64,000 bases of DNA from Epiperipatus broadwayi (Eukaryota > Onychophora > Udeonychophora > Euonychophora > Peripatidae), in NCBI GenBank assembly GCA_028023455.1, contig JAQFVV010000151.1, positions 1,919,097-1,983,096 on the forward strand, written 5' to 3'. Positions 35,755 through 48,087 of the stretch are shown here, in pieces; the stretch's first letter is position 1; the number at the start of each line of letters is the position of its first letter. The translations under genes and the position numbers were made by a program. The notes under the pieces are model-generated. The model was not told the DNA's origin. It did not search any database and saw only the letters and a program-made list of their open reading frames with translations.

Positions 35755-35935
35755 CTTATCTTTGTTGTACAATTGTCCAAATTAATTTACATATGCATTT
35801 GCATACATTATTATTTAGTAATATTACAGCAATGGTTTATAAGCTATTTCGGCCATGAATATGAGGGAAAAACCTCGAAAGTACTAGGCCTACTGACAGC
35901 TTCTTCTTCAGCGTGTTAAAGCGCATATATATACT
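35755..35935 (+). repeat. Repeat R-c copy
   Basis: Sister of 14165-14345. It keeps 'acatatgcatttgcatac', 'acagcaatggtttataa' and the hammerhead-like motif in better condition. Confidence 0.75.
35851..35890 (+). ncRNA. Hammerhead-like fold with variant core
   Basis: GGCC (35851-35854) can pair with GGCC (35887-35890). The strand ATGAATATGA (35855-35864) precedes the hairpin GGG...CTC, then GAA, the palindrome AGTACT (35880-35885) and A at position 17. The order and spacing mimic a type-I hammerhead, but the first strand is not CTGATGA. Confidence 0.45.
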
Positions 35936-36850
35936 ATTATTTCTTTATAATTCTTTTATATCTTTATATTTGATCTTTATAAACATATTTTATTCTTTTA
36001 TTAATAATTTCTATTTTATTTTTATTCTTATTCTACTTACTTTCTATATAACTTTCACCCTTTCTTCTTATGATCGTAACTGTCTATTTTTTAAAAAAAA
36101 TTTTAGCTTCTAAAAAAAAAACTGTATTAATTAACAAAATTAAACCAAATCTAAATAGAGATGGGGGGGGGGGGAGTAAAACATTCTTTTTATAGAAAAA
36201 TTATTATTATTAATAAAAAGTATATATAAAAGAATATATATATATATGAAAACAGTTTTTAAAAAATTAAAAATAGGATAAAAAGTTAGGGAAAAAGAAA
36301 ATTGGTAATAGAGGGAGTTACATTAAAGGAATATATGAAAGAGGCAGCTAAAAAAAAATTAAAAAAATAGTTGCAACTGTAAGAAGAAAGTATGAAAGTT
36401 ATATAGGATGTAAATAGAATAAATAAAAGTAAATGTGAAAGTTATATAGGATGTAAATAGAATAAATAAAAGTAAAAATAAAGGTAGGAGCTAGAATAAA
36501 AATAGAATAGAAATTATTAATAAAAGAATAAAATATGTATATAAAGATAAAATAAAGATATAGAAGAATTATAAAGAAGTAATAGAAAAAGTAATAAAAG
36601 AGCTTGAGATAATGGAAATAAAAAGTGAAATAGAAATATATAATGATATAAAAGAATGAAAATAGAATGATAGATAAATTAGAGGTAAAAATAAAAATAG
36701 AATGGGATAAAAATAATAATAAATAAATAATAAGTATAAATTAAAAGATATAAAGGTAAGATTAGTTAAAAATTAGATGTAATTATGAATAATAATGTAT
36801 ATAATATGTATATAGATATATATAATAATAGTTATATGATTATATGTTTA
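35936..36850. other. Very A/T-rich stretch, T-rich then A-rich, nothing coding
   Basis: 35930-36110 is T-rich and 36200-36840 A-rich with purine-biased short frames. The two halves look roughly complementary (for example 'tataaagataaaataaag' near 36540 against 'atttgatctttataaacat' near 35966), so it may be one more foldback element of about 0.8-0.9 kb. A poly-G run occurs at 36163-36173. Confidence 0.45.
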
Positions 36851-36860
36851 AATGTTGTAG

Positions 36861-36960
36861 CTCTGATGACAACTGCAGGACAGTCGAAACTAAGAAAAAT
36901 AAAGGAGGAATTATATAAAAAATTGCATTGAAGTGTATATTAGGAGTGTATATAGAAAAG
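36861..36960 (+). ncRNA. Hammerhead-like motif (CTGATGA ... GTC-GAAAC) in a repeat end
   Basis: CTGATGA (36863-36869), the ACTG/CAGT hairpin (loop CAGGA) and GAAAC (36886-36890) have the right order and spacing. Stem I and stem III pairing are not evident. The following 'aaataaaggaggaattatat' and 'gcattgaagtgtatat' recur inverted at 50445-50640, so this is a shared repeat end. Confidence 0.45.
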
Positions 36961-36978
36961 TTTAATATATATGAACAT

Positions 36979-37510
36979 TTATTTACTCTTACCTACTATC
37001 ATTTCAGTTGCATATCTAATTTTTTTTGCTTTTATTTTTTTCAATCCACCTGTTAAGCCATTCAATTTTCTATCTGACATTTTATCTATTTTCTCATAAA
37101 TTAAGGACTTCAATGAATAAAATTCACTTATCAACTGTCCATCCCAAATTTTCATTAGCAATTCCTTTGTATTAAATAATATAATATCATTTTCTGTCAT
37201 ATTTCTCTTCTTCATACATCTCCAAATTTTATCACAATCTTTTCTTTCCCATACTGTTAATTTTTTCTATTAACTTCTTATTAAATTCATCCCATTCCCA
37301 TCTTTATTATTTTTTAAGTAACTCCCTCTTAATCTTTACCACCTCCCATTTGATTCTTAACAGCCTTTTTTTATAACCCCTACATGCCTTCAGCCCTTCT
37401 TTCACATTTCCTAAACATTTTTCACCAGCCATTTTCTTTATTAATTTTGTTGATTCTAAATATGTGCCTATGAACCTACAAAAGCCTCTCTCAACCATCA
37501 GCAAAATCTA
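36979..37510 (-). pseudogene. Transposon-like ORF remnant
   Basis: Two minus-strand frames (37307-37504 and 36979-37215) read as consecutive pieces of one Lys-rich protein (VERGFCRFIGTYLESTKLIK; CDKIWRCMKKRNMTEND; WDGQLISEFYSLKSLIYEK; KKIRYATEMIVGKSK). It is separated from the hammerhead-like repeat end by about 20 bp. No domain is recognised; a post-RT region of a LINE or a Penelope-like element is possible. Confidence 0.35.
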
Positions 37511-37909
37511 TAAGATGGGCATTCTAATGGGATAGATTATATTCATTTTTCCAGCAGGTTTAAAAGGATGTGGAGAGGATAGGAAGGATTTTAAAAACTT
37601 ATTTAACAGTAACATTTTTATCTCATTCACTTTGCATTCTTATGTTTTACTATGTAATTTCTATTTAATAACTTGTTTATTAAAAAAAAATTACAAAACT
37701 ATGAAAAATTAGATATTGTTGAATTTTAATTATATAATAGTCTCATTAAAGCAAATATCGAAAATAAATTGCCTTAAGGGGTGGCAATCAGGAGCGTATT
37801 GATACTGAAACTAGTATGGCATTCAGTTATTATTGCTTGGATATATCATATTTCTAATGTGACTTCAGACAGATAACATATATACATTCATATTTTTTTG
37901 TCATTTTAG
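37511..37909. other. Intron before exon F, no gene recognised
   Basis: AT-rich intron ending in TTTTTTTGTCATTTTAG. Confidence 0.65.
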
Positions 37910-38196
37910 TTTTTAAAAGAAAAATGTGGAGATGGTAATTCAGAAATAAATAATTTTATGAGCTCTGGAAGCATTGGCGAAACTCGCCGGATTAAGTCTG
38001 CACCGATGATTGGAACACATCCAGAAGAGCACTCTTCTGAACTCCCACCTAGAAGCATTCATACTAGCCCGGCACTATTTTCTCTTGAGAGGATTTTTCA
38101 GGGATTTCATGTTAAAAGTCAGATGTTGATTAGCAGTTTAGAAGAAAGCGATGAAGTTCAACAGCAGAAGTTGAGAGACAGCCGGACAGCCATGAG
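37910..38196 (+). CDS. kif27: KIF27/KIF7-like kinesin, exon F (conserved HTSP-SLERIF motif)
   Basis: The exon reads 95 codons plus two bases. It has a polar start (FLKEKCGDGNSEINNFMSSG), a basic patch (ETRRIKSAP), then the diagnostic stretch IHTSPALFSLERIFQGFHVK followed by SQMLISSLEESDEV and ending QQQKLRDSRTAM(R). Vertebrate KIF27 has the same arrangement (HTSP..SLDRIF.GF..RSQML..IEE.DEV), and KIF7 is similar, so this is the best family marker in the window. The CGDG near the start parallels CGDGPD in KIF27. Acceptor CATTTTAG, donor GTAAAT; phase 2 end. Whether it is KIF27 or KIF7 cannot be decided; invertebrates commonly have one gene for both. Confidence 0.92.
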
Positions 38197-39419
38197 GTAA
38201 ATTAAAAAGAATCTTCTTTTAGTTTTATGTTTATGTCATAGTAAGAAATGTATCACACTATTTACTTTCAATATCTGCCATTAAAAGTAATAATTACTCT
38301 ATAGCCATCTGTCATTAGTTTGAATAATCAATGAATATTAGACAATAACATTACTCTAGTCTACAATAGATGGCTTTAGTGTAAGAAAGTGAATATTTGC
38401 TTTTAATATGTTTATCCATGTATTAAAATTTTTTTATCCTTATAATTTTTATTGCGTGTTAGACTATTATGTCTTCATAATTGGAATTAGATTATGTTTT
38501 GACATTATTATTATTACGTGATGTCTGTATATAGAATCCATGACAAAGGCCTCTCCAACATCTATCTATAGTGGAACAATAAATATATGGAGATCATCAC
38601 ATTCATGGTTGGATTTGAATCTGAGTTTAGTAAAACTTAGAAAATTTTTCAGGTTTACGTTTGAAATTTTTAAAATGCAGGTATCCTTCCCGAGCCCACT
38701 TATCCCATTCCAATTATTTTTCTTGGGCTCAATTTTATGCCTGGCTACAGATTCCCATTTTATTTTGGATGCTGAGTAGCTGCAATGAGTTGGGATTGTG
38801 TACATGGTCAATAGATTCTGTTTGGGGCATCTAGCCTCCCTCAGACTGAATCTATGGAGGATACTGAACTTTTTTTGCACCCATATTGACAGGCTGAATT
38901 GTATCTAGATTTAGTATTTGCTCCTGCAAGAGAAGGTGGTTAGTTAAAAGTAATACCGGTCTATGAAAGAATTGAATAAGATTCCCTCCTGTGTTGAGTC
39001 GGTATTATTAATGGGAAATATAATGGTGGATACCATCCTGAATAGCAGTATCTGGTATGAAATATTTATAATTCAATTAACAAAATTATTGCTGCTGTGG
39101 TAATTAAAAATATATAAAACAATATTTATAATGTAATTGAAATGAATAATAAAGCTAAGAACTCTTTCCGTATTATACAATTCATTTATGCCTTCATTCT
39201 CTCTCTCACTTATATTTTATAGTGGTCTTTGATCTCAGTTATTTTTACTCATCTAGTAATTTATTCAAATTACTATACAAACATAAGATATTTGTCCTGT
39301 ACATGGTTTTACCTTCAAGCAAATCTGTCATGACTTAGGAAAAAAAAATCCTTTAATATATAAATTTTTTTTCTACAGTACAGGCTTTTTTCATACCTGC
39401 ACTCCAATATGTAGTATAT
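38197..39419. other. Intron F/G, first part: no gene recognised
   Basis: 38540-39010 is slightly richer in G/C, with overlapping frames on both strands (38540-38779 +, 38566-38880 -). Neither has a recognisable domain; an old repeat is possible. Confidence 0.5.
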
Positions 39420-39775
39420 AGGAGGTTTGAACTCAGACTTTCACACAATCCTCAATTATCCACAGTCTCATACTGCTGACACACTTGATCACACACATGT
39501 TGGAAAGATGTCCGCACATATATACAATCAATGCTCAGCTTATATTAAGATAGCTAATCTTCATACTTTAATGAACAGGCTTCAATCCACTCCTCCCCAC
39601 AACTCTTCAGCTGTCCATTTCATTGAAAATCTGATGTTGGAACGTTCAAAGCCCTCATTGGTGCCAACCTTCTCATCCTAGGCCGTGTTGACCATAAGTC
39701 ACTCTGACCCTTCATATACAGGGCATAATCCATTTACATACATATACGAGGGGTGGGCAGACCTTACAGCACTCT
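39420..39775 (-). repeat. B-box dispersed repeat copy
   Basis: It has the reversed box 'ggtttgaactcagactttc' at its left end, then 'cacacatgttggaaagatg', 'tgctcagcttatattaaga' and 'tccatttcattgaaaatct'. It is the same family as 1-1330, minus orientation. Confidence 0.75.
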
Positions 39776-41264
39776 ATTTTAATATATAATTTTTTTTTCT
39801 TTAAATATTTACTCTACCTTTGATGCCTCCTATACTATTATTGACCTTAAACTTTATAGATAAGAAACTGATTTTATTAAATACTATATACTAATTAAAA
39901 TGAACAAGGTTTCTTTTAAATATGACGTGTCATATTTTTGGTAAGCAATCTTCTTAATGATTTTACTCCAATTTTACCCTGGTTTCTTCTCTAAGCACTT
40001 ATGGTATGTACTACTCTCATTTATCTGCAGAAAACCCTCCCACCTCTTTCCATTAACTATATGAGTATCAGAAATATTATTCCCACTTAACTATTCATCA
40101 GTTTTTCAGGATGATATTGATCTTACCCTGGAATTTCAACTCATCTTCCTCGATTGTATATTCGGCATCTATTATTTTACTAATTCTAGACTAACCATAT
40201 AATATAATCTTCCCATGAAATATTTTTCTATCCATATCTACAATCATGTTATGCAACAAATAATCTATTTCTATTATTACTATCAATAGGATATATATAT
40301 ATTTTTTTTATAATAAATGAGATAATAAGTTTATTATTCCTTTCAGATAATCCTATCACACTTAATTTCTTAAAGTATATACTGCTCAAAATATACAGTT
40401 AAAATACTATATTCCACTCACACACACTTTTATATTATAACTCATAGGTACTCGTATTCCTATATTTAAGTTTAACAAATATTCTAAATAAATATCCATT
40501 TTATTCTCTCACTCTGGACAAACTTTTAAACATGTTCAAATAAGTCATCAATAGGTTTATTTTTTGATTTCTCTCTCCTGTTATTCATTAGTCTAGTAAA
40601 ATTTTATACATGTATTTGATAAATTTATTTAATTTTCTGGCTTATAGTACATTTTGATCTCTATTATTTTTGCTCATCTATCATTAAAAGTTACATGGAT
40701 TTTTTTTTTTTCTATTTATCCTTCCCATTTTAATATTCCGTTATTAGAATACTATAACAAAAGTTTATCATCTATTTAGACATAAGAAATCTTAATTTAA
40801 GTTTTATCTGTTTTTTTTTTTCATTATTAAGTATAAAATAAATATTTTCTTCCGAAATTTTGCAAATTATTTCTTACGTATCAACGGTTTAATTCAAATG
40901 AAGATTAGTTCTTCTTGCATTCAACATTCGCAACTAAATAATTATTTTTAATGTTCTATAAGATATTTCTATTAGCTTTAAAAATTAATTTCTAGGAATT
41001 TTTGATCTATTTTTCACATTTAATCTATGATTAATAAAAACCCTTAATTTAGCATAGACAAATGAATATTTTCTTATATGGCTATTGTCATGTTTCTCTC
41101 TGAAGCACTACAGTTGTGTTTTCTTTCTCATGGCTATCCTAGGCAAAATAAAAATAACAATTGTTTTTCAAACTCTTTGTGGTATTATTTTGGCTAGAAG
41201 TAGATGATCAGAATTGGCAACCAGGTCATAATGAAGATTAATTTACTCACTTCATAGTATTAAT
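39776..41264. other. Degenerate AT-rich stretch, no gene called
   Basis: On the minus strand 40030-40300 there is broken coding-like text (IIDAEYTIEEDELKFQGKI) that could be retroelement pol, but stops are frequent and no motif is diagnostic. Confidence 0.35.
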
Positions 41265-41269
41265 AATTA

Positions 41270-41281
41270 TGTTGGGTGCCA
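41270..41281 (-). promoter_or_regulatory. Primer-binding-site-like TGGCACCCAACA
   Basis: Directly beside the LTR end (TTATA, then GT, then this 12-mer on the minus strand). It resembles the TGGCGCCCAACG primer site of metazoan LTR elements. Confidence 0.5.
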
Positions 41282-41283
41282 AC

Positions 41284-43207
41284 TATAATGATCGGGGAAT
41301 GGTGGACACTTACCATATCTGCCGTACAGGGTGCCGCTAGGCCATTCGAACCTAGAAAATTTATAGTGTAGGCAGATACTTATTGTTAAGATGCAATTTT
41401 ATTTTATTAACCATTAGCCTATGCCACTAGCTTAAGGAGACGCAGAGATTTATAATAAATACTTATTCAAAACATTTCAATAAAGAAAGATTTAAAATAA
41501 AAAACAAAATAAGCCACTGCCAGTAATAATACACAAAAAACATTTATTGACACACATATATAAATTTGAGGAATAAATTTAGATTCTATTATTAATTTTA
41601 AATTTAAATTGTTATTTCAATAAGTCCGCACAGATGGACATTTATATAATATTTTTATTTTAGAATGTTGAGTATACATAGACTACATAGACTATGCAAT
41701 TAAAAACTATTCAAAAAAACCTTCAACCTCAGGCTAAAAGTTTGTAGCCAAACCAACACTTGCTTCCTGATATACAGGCACAATTAATGCAATGTGAAGA
41801 TGCTAGCATAAAACCACATTGACAGGAATGTGCGTCTGCAGCATGATATTATTTAAAGGAAATGATCCTCTTCCAGTACAGGAATGAACGTCTGTCTGGC
41901 GAAGGAAATCATTTGAAAAATATATATATATATTAAAGGTGCTCTGTAATGGTGGATTGCGGTCTTGGCTGTCTTACTATAAACACCCAGAACAAAAAGA
42001 AAATCAATGGTGTGGGAAAATACATCCACATCCATTGCAACATGATGACTACACCTTTGGGTCATGCATTCATTTGGGCACATTGCCCTGTATGCTAATA
42101 CGCTTCACATTACATTGATTTCCCTCCACAGGCATCGACCAAACTACGAAACAAATAGTCTGAAATTAACCCAAATGACCTAACCCCAAACTTAACGAAT
42201 CTATGCAGCCATCTACACCCAACTTAAATTTAATACATTTTAATAATTTAGTTAATAAATACATTAATAAATAAAGAAAAATGGAAATGATTAGATTAGC
42301 AAACTTATACATAAAAATAAATATTATTATTAACTGATTTAGAATTCTTTAAGTCAGATAAGAGTTCATATTTTGTATTACTAATTGAAAGTTTGTTAAA
42401 GTTCATATTGAATAAACAAAAGAGTTCATACTTTCCATGAGAAGTCTGAAGTTTGTCTTGTCCACAATGTGTCGCACTCATCCAACCGAAGTCCATTTAA
42501 TATTTCTCAGAAGACCAGTCCGTTGTTTGCTGCCATTAAGTAATCATTAGTTTGGAGGTTGCCTCAGCTGGTGTATAACAGGAAATTAGATCTATTGCAG
42601 ACTCTTACATCGTGGAGTTTGCAATACAGCTACAGTTCATATGTAGATTCATAGTCAGATTAAAACAACCACCAATGAATTCAATTATTTTGTCTTTTAT
42701 ACTTTTATAGCCTCTTATCAGCAATCCTACAGATCAATCGAACATGATGTCACTGATCCTAAGGTCCAGATGTTCTCCATTCTGGCCCATGTACTGGCTT
42801 GGTGCTTCCATTGGTCAATCTTTAATTTCATTCTCTTATCTGACCTTTATTATTTAAATGCCCAGAGGGCTCGTTTGCTTTACATTTAATTAATAAAACA
42901 ATCATTTCCATTTTCTAAGATTAAACATCATTCTTAAAATAGCAATTCATTAACATTTATTTCTATTTTCTTTTATATAACTTAAAACAAAAATAGTAAT
43001 CTATCCTTAGATCTTTATTTTTTTTTTACAAAAAAGTACTTTTAAATACTTTTTCTTTTAAAAGTTTTTCACTTGTGCGATATATATAAGTTAATCATAA
43101 CTCTTTTAATTTTGGCTTTTAGTTTTTAACAAAATAATTTTATTTAAAATTTATTTCCCCTTTATTTTAATTTTAAAACAATGTAACAGCATATGTATAC
43201 TGTTACA
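41284..43207 (-). mobile_element. LTR (about 1.9 kb), minus strand, same family as 51203-53267
   Basis: On the minus strand it begins TGTAACAGTATACATATGCT and ends CGATCATTATA. Shared landmarks with the + copy are TGTAAC/GTTACA at the start, 'aagttgggtgtagatgg' against 'aggttgggtatagacg', 'gcatagattcgtta', 'tctctgcgtctcc', 'atctgcctac', 'ctaggttcgaatggccta' and the terminal CGATC.TTATA. A TATA-like CTATAAAAG lies near 42710. A primer-binding site follows, but no clear internal coding region, so the interior is lost or unrecognisable. Confidence 0.75.
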
Positions 43208-43434
43208 GTATATAATATTTAAAGAATAATGAACTTCAAAAATGCATAATATAATAACAATTCACATATTAGACTTTCTTAATGTTATTTTAACAAACAT
43301 GTAAATAACTCATATCAGTGTTAATATATCGATCTGATAAAAGTGGATCACTTTAATTTAACTAATTATATGGACAGTAAATAAATCATTGATAGTTAAA
43401 AAAATTTATGTGTATATACATATATAACTAAAAT

Positions 43435-44155
43435 TACCTCAAATTCAAAATTAAACAAGACTAGCCAAACGAAAAAATAATTCTATAACAGAATCAATGG
43501 TTTCTCTGCCAAAGCAGACTTTTCAATTGTAAAAGACTAAAAACATTTTAACAAATATTTACTAACTATTACCCATGATTCCCAGTTACATCTTACACAT
43601 CCTTAATATTAAAAGAACTCTTAAACAATTTAATTGCTTCAGAATCATAAAATTTTAATAATAAAGATTCTTTGATTTGTCTCTTTATTTCATTTTTTTT
43701 TTCAAATAAAATGATCTTGGCCTCATCAAATATGAAATTAAAAAAAAGAATTTTTACAAGCCATATTATTACATTTGATGAGGTTAAGATAGTTTCTTTG
43801 ACAGAAATTAAATTAAATTAGAAGAATCAAAGAATCTTTACAAGCAGTATTATTACATTTGATGTGGCTAAGATTGTTTCTTTGAAAGAAACAGAATAAA
43901 AAAGAAGAATCAAATAATCTTTATTATTAAAAATTTATGAGTCTGAAGTAATTAACTTATTTAAGTTTAATATTAAGGGTGTGACGGATGTAATTGGGAA
44001 TTGTGGAAAATATAGTTAATATATATTTGTTAATATGTTTTTTTTTTTAGTCCTTTGCACTTGAAAAGTCTGTTTTGGCAGGGAAGCCATTGTGTGTGTT
44101 ATAGAGTTCTCATCCTCCCTCTTTGGCTAGACTTGTTTAATTTTGAATTTGTTTA
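43435..44155. repeat. Large foldback element with duplicated core
   Basis: The arms are about 250-300 bp. 'aaattcaaaattaaacaag', 'actagccaaa', 'gccaaagcagacttttca' and 'aataataaagattctttg' on the left recur as reverse complements on the right ('cttgtttaattttgaattt', 'ttggctagact', 'tgaaaagtctgttttggc', 'caaataatctttattatt'). The core holds a direct duplication ('attattacatttgatg(a/t)gg' at 43765 and 43850). No coding capacity; MITE/foldback type. Confidence 0.8.
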
Positions 44156-44689
44156 GCTTTGGGCTTTTAATATGTATATATAATTAAACAACATGTATGT
44201 ATAGAATAATATTTCTAACATTAGAAATTTTCTATGATCTTTCAAATGACAATGTTTGCTGACTGTTATTGACAAAAACATATTTACAGTTGGTTGTTTT
44301 TCGTCAAATATTGCCGATTGAAATTTTTATAGGTGTAAGTTACATTTGCCATTATTATATATATATAACAAAACAAATTCACATCTTTTATAAGTATTGA
44401 TGAATCATTTATTAAATAAAGAAGATATAATTGTATAAATATATATAGATTATGGAAATTTAATTATTCACAGTGTAACCTTAATATGTGATTTTAATGA
44501 GATTTTGATTTTTTAAATTTTAACTGGAAATATTACGAGCAATGGCAGTCATGCTATAAAGTAGTTGTTGTTTGTTTATTTATATATTGCTATATTGAAA
44601 AATTGTAATTAATTGCAGTATTTTGTTTTATTATATATTATTGACTGATATATATATATATTTGAAAACCAGGCACTCTTCACAAAACT
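44156..44689. other. Intron, no gene recognised
   Basis: AT-rich with (TA)n near 44358 and 44649. Confidence 0.6.
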
Positions 44690-45035
44690 GGGAGCTTTAA
44701 TTGGACATGGCAATAATATTAGCATCAGCATGGGATTTGAGTTTTCATCATCAGATTTTCAATGATATGGATGGCTGAAAAGTTGGAGGTTGGAGTGGAT
44801 TGAAGCCTGTCCATTAAAGTATGAAGATTTGCTATCTTAATATAGACTGAGCATTGATTATATATATGTGTGGGAGATGATAATCTGGACCAACTGATGA
44901 GTGCTAGTTTAGCATGAAATACGTATATTGGTGATTATTCATCTTTTCTACATGTATGTGGTCATGTGTATCAGTTGCATAAGATAGGGTGGGTAGTTGA
45001 AGGATGCTTGAAAATCTGAGTTCAAATCCCTACAC
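44690..45035 (+). repeat. B-box dispersed repeat copy
   Basis: Shares 'ggcaataatattagcatca', 'cagattttcaatgatatgg', 'catgtatgtggtcatgtg' and 'aatctgagttcaaatccc' with the units at 1-1330. It lies in + orientation and ends at the B-box-like segment. Confidence 0.8.
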
Positions 45036-46188
45036 TTATATATATATCTGCATATGTTTCTCGGATTAAATTATATAATTGAAATAATTTTCTAACTACT
45101 TAAGAAGACATATTTAATTTTCAGAGTAATATATTAGATAAAAGAAACAGAGTCAAATTGTATGGGGTGATATGTGGTGTAAATTGCCAATTGCCCAGTC
45201 ATAAAATGAATGGTTATCTAATAAACTATGCCTGATTGTTAAAAAGAACATTACTGCTGAATGTTTAGTCCTTGTTAAAGAGTATTGAAGAATAAGAGAC
45301 ATCTAAAAGACCTTATTGCCAACCCTATCAATAGTTATTTCAGTGAAGCATACTTATACCTTATTAGTTCAGGATTATATTGCAACCCATAGCATTAAGA
45401 TTCAAGAGCACTTGATTGTGCTTTGTGAGTGTTAGTAAAAAACACTAGCAGTCCAAAGGATTGAACTGATATAAACTTGTTAGGGATAATGATGGGTGTT
45501 TACATATTGAGTTGGATGATAGGAGCAGGCTTGAGCCTCCTCCAATCTTTGATTTAACTCCTGTTGAATACAGCATTATTATAAAGATTTTATTGCAGTG
45601 TGTTTAGCAAGGAATCATTCTTTTGTCTAGGTATAGATGATTGCTAAATTCACATTTGATTCAGCTGTTACTTATTAAAAATATGCTGCTAAGTATTTTT
45701 GATAGTGTGCTAGCAGTTACGATAAACACTTGCCTTTTACTAGCAAGATAATAATGTAGGAATATTTGGCCGAAAGCATGCACTCTTTTGCCATCAGAAT
45801 AATGTGAGGAACACACTGCTACATCCTTTGAAGTGTCTTCCACAGATCTTATTGGTCAGCACATAGACAATGATAATATTCTCATGTGGATTGCAAAAGT
45901 ATGAGCCTAGAGTGGGTATACATCTGCAGGAGATCATTAGAAGTCTCTATTGCTACATGCCATATTACATTTTACTTGTATTAACAGATCATGGAAGTAA
46001 TTCAGGGAATTGATTGCTATGTTTATTGCCTATCTTATTAATGTATTATTGTTTTGGAAATTGAATGATATATTAATTATTTGCAGTTTTATGTGTCTGG
46101 AAAGTTCTATCTCATTTGTTTTGTTTTTTGTAGATAGCTAATTAAGTGTTGTGTGGTTAGGCCCAGAATTCAACACAATGTCTTTTAT
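45036..46188. other. Intron, no gene recognised
   Basis: Ordinary composition. 'gatgataggagcaggcttga' resembles 'aacaggagcaggcctgag' near 57570, so an old repeat is likely. No supported reading frame. Confidence 0.45.
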
Positions 46189-47330
46189 CATGTCCTAAGG
46201 AAATTAATTTTATTTTGGTTTTTCTTCCGTCGCGGGGCCCCCCTCTTTTCTCTCTTTTTTTATAAAAATTGTACGATTTACAAGGTGGGGGGGCTGGCCC
46301 CTGGGCTTTTTTTTGGGGGTGTTGTTTTTTTTTTTATAAATATTAAAAATTCCCCATTCCACAATATTTCAACAATAACCCAAACTTCATATATACACAA
46401 TATCATTATGTGTTTTTTTTTTTTTCTATAAATAAAAATAATTTTTTATATTTAAAAAACAAAACACAACACACCTATAATCTTTTTTTTTTATTTATTA
46501 ATAAAATAATAAATTAATATATATTTTTCTTTCTTTCCCTTTCCACCCCCCCCCAATAAATTATAAAATGATTATTAAATCATTTCCCAAATCAATCTTC
46601 CTCCCCCTCATTTTCCCTCTCCCCCCCCTCCCCCCAGTTCGCAGGTCTCAAATGTTTTGTGATTAGAAATTATTACTTTTTTAAATTTAAAAAAAAAAAA
46701 AAAAAAAATAAAAAATATTATTAAAAATTTTTTTAAACAATTATTTACAAAAAAAAAATAAAAAAAAAAAATTAGAAAAATCACAACAAAAAAAAAAAAA
46801 AAATGTCTTATTTCTTTCCCCCTATAATACGCCCCCCCCCCCCCTCCCCCCCTCCCCCAACCTAACAAAAACCTTAACCAACAAATTTAGCATAATATTT
46901 AAAATTCCCCCCCCCCCTCAACATTAGATTATTATCTCAAAAACTAAATTTTACCTTTTCCTCCCCCCCTCCTGTTCTTTTTTTTTTTTCCTTTCCCCCC
47001 CCCCCCCCCCCGCTGGGGGGGGGGGGGGTGGTGAGGGACACCCGCCATTTTCTCCCCCTGGCTGCGTTCTCCCTCGCCCCGCCCCCCCCCGCGCCCCCTC
47101 TTCCGCTTTTTTTTTTTTTTTTTTTTTTATACTACCAAATCATTTTCTTCTTTTTTTTTTTCTTTTTTTTTTTTTGTTAGAGAAAAAAAAGAAAAGAAAA
47201 AAGAAAAAAAAAAAATAAAATAAATTAAAAAAAAATAAAAAATAAAAAGAGAAAAAAAAGGAAAAAATAAAAAAATTGAAAAAAAAAATTATTTTATTTA
47301 TATATTTTATTTTTTAAATTTTTTAATTGA
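46189..47330. other. Homopolymer-dense block, probably unreliable sequence
   Basis: Long runs of C, G, A and T (C/G runs near 46540, 46620, 46832, 46910, 46995-47030, 47080; A and T runs near 46690-46800 and 47105-47280) are unlike anything else in the window. The composition swings within tens of bases from pure A/T to pure G/C. Frames at 46153-46431 and 46608-46868 are products of the runs. A genuine low-complexity or satellite remnant is possible, but error-rich polishing or a misassembly at a hard-to-read site is more likely. Confidence 0.7.
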
Positions 47331-48005
47331 TTGGAAGGGGTTGTAATAAATAAAAAATATAAATTTATTATTAAATATTAAGTTTGCTTTGTACTGTAAT
47401 TTTATCCTTACATTGTTTGCATAGTGACAATTTTTATGATTGATATTTGAATAATGTTTTTTATTATTTATTAGGTTGCCTTGTTTTAATAAGCAACACA
47501 AAATGAACCTCAAGACGACTTCTATTCATTTTTATCAAGACACGTCTCTTTTTAAAAATAAAGGTATTTTTTTTTCATGTGGAACATTGTTATACGTGTA
47601 AGCATAATAACCTGAATAGCAATAATTAAAAAAGAATGCATTTGTCTTTAAAGTTTTAATCAATTTCCTGACTTTCTTCAGATTTACAATTAAGGGACGG
47701 AAAAAAATGCAATGATTAACAAAAAACATTAGGAATTGTCAGAAGGGTTATTGACTGGATGTTACCAAACATAATGGGAAATATCTTAGGAATAAAAAAA
47801 AATCACGATAGAATAAAAAATAAATTCTCCCTCTCTTTTCTCCTTTATTTCCTTGCCATTTTTTCTCTTTTTTTTATTATAAGCCTTTGGTAATCCATAA
47901 CAGTTCTTCCAACACTAATATTTTCTTTAGTATTTCTCTCACCTCTAAACTATTTTTTATTCATTATAAGTTGAGAGCAATTTTCCACATTAGTGCCAAG
48001 TAGCA
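47331..48005. other. Intron, no gene recognised
   Basis: Two short minus-strand frames (47307-47513, 47535-47729) have no coding signature. Confidence 0.55.
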
Positions 48006-48087
48006 TAAGCTTGAATAATCACTAATTACCAGATTCATATACAATTCGTATCCTTAACATCTGGTAATAAGCGATTATTCAAGCTTA
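48006..48087. repeat. 82-bp MITE-like palindrome
   Basis: 29-bp arms beginning TAAGCTTGAATAATC match with two mismatches; the loop is about 24 bp. Confidence 0.85.

Noticed and set aside
46153-46868. Open frames rich in Phe, Gly and Lys
   Set aside because: They come from homopolymer runs in an unreliable block.
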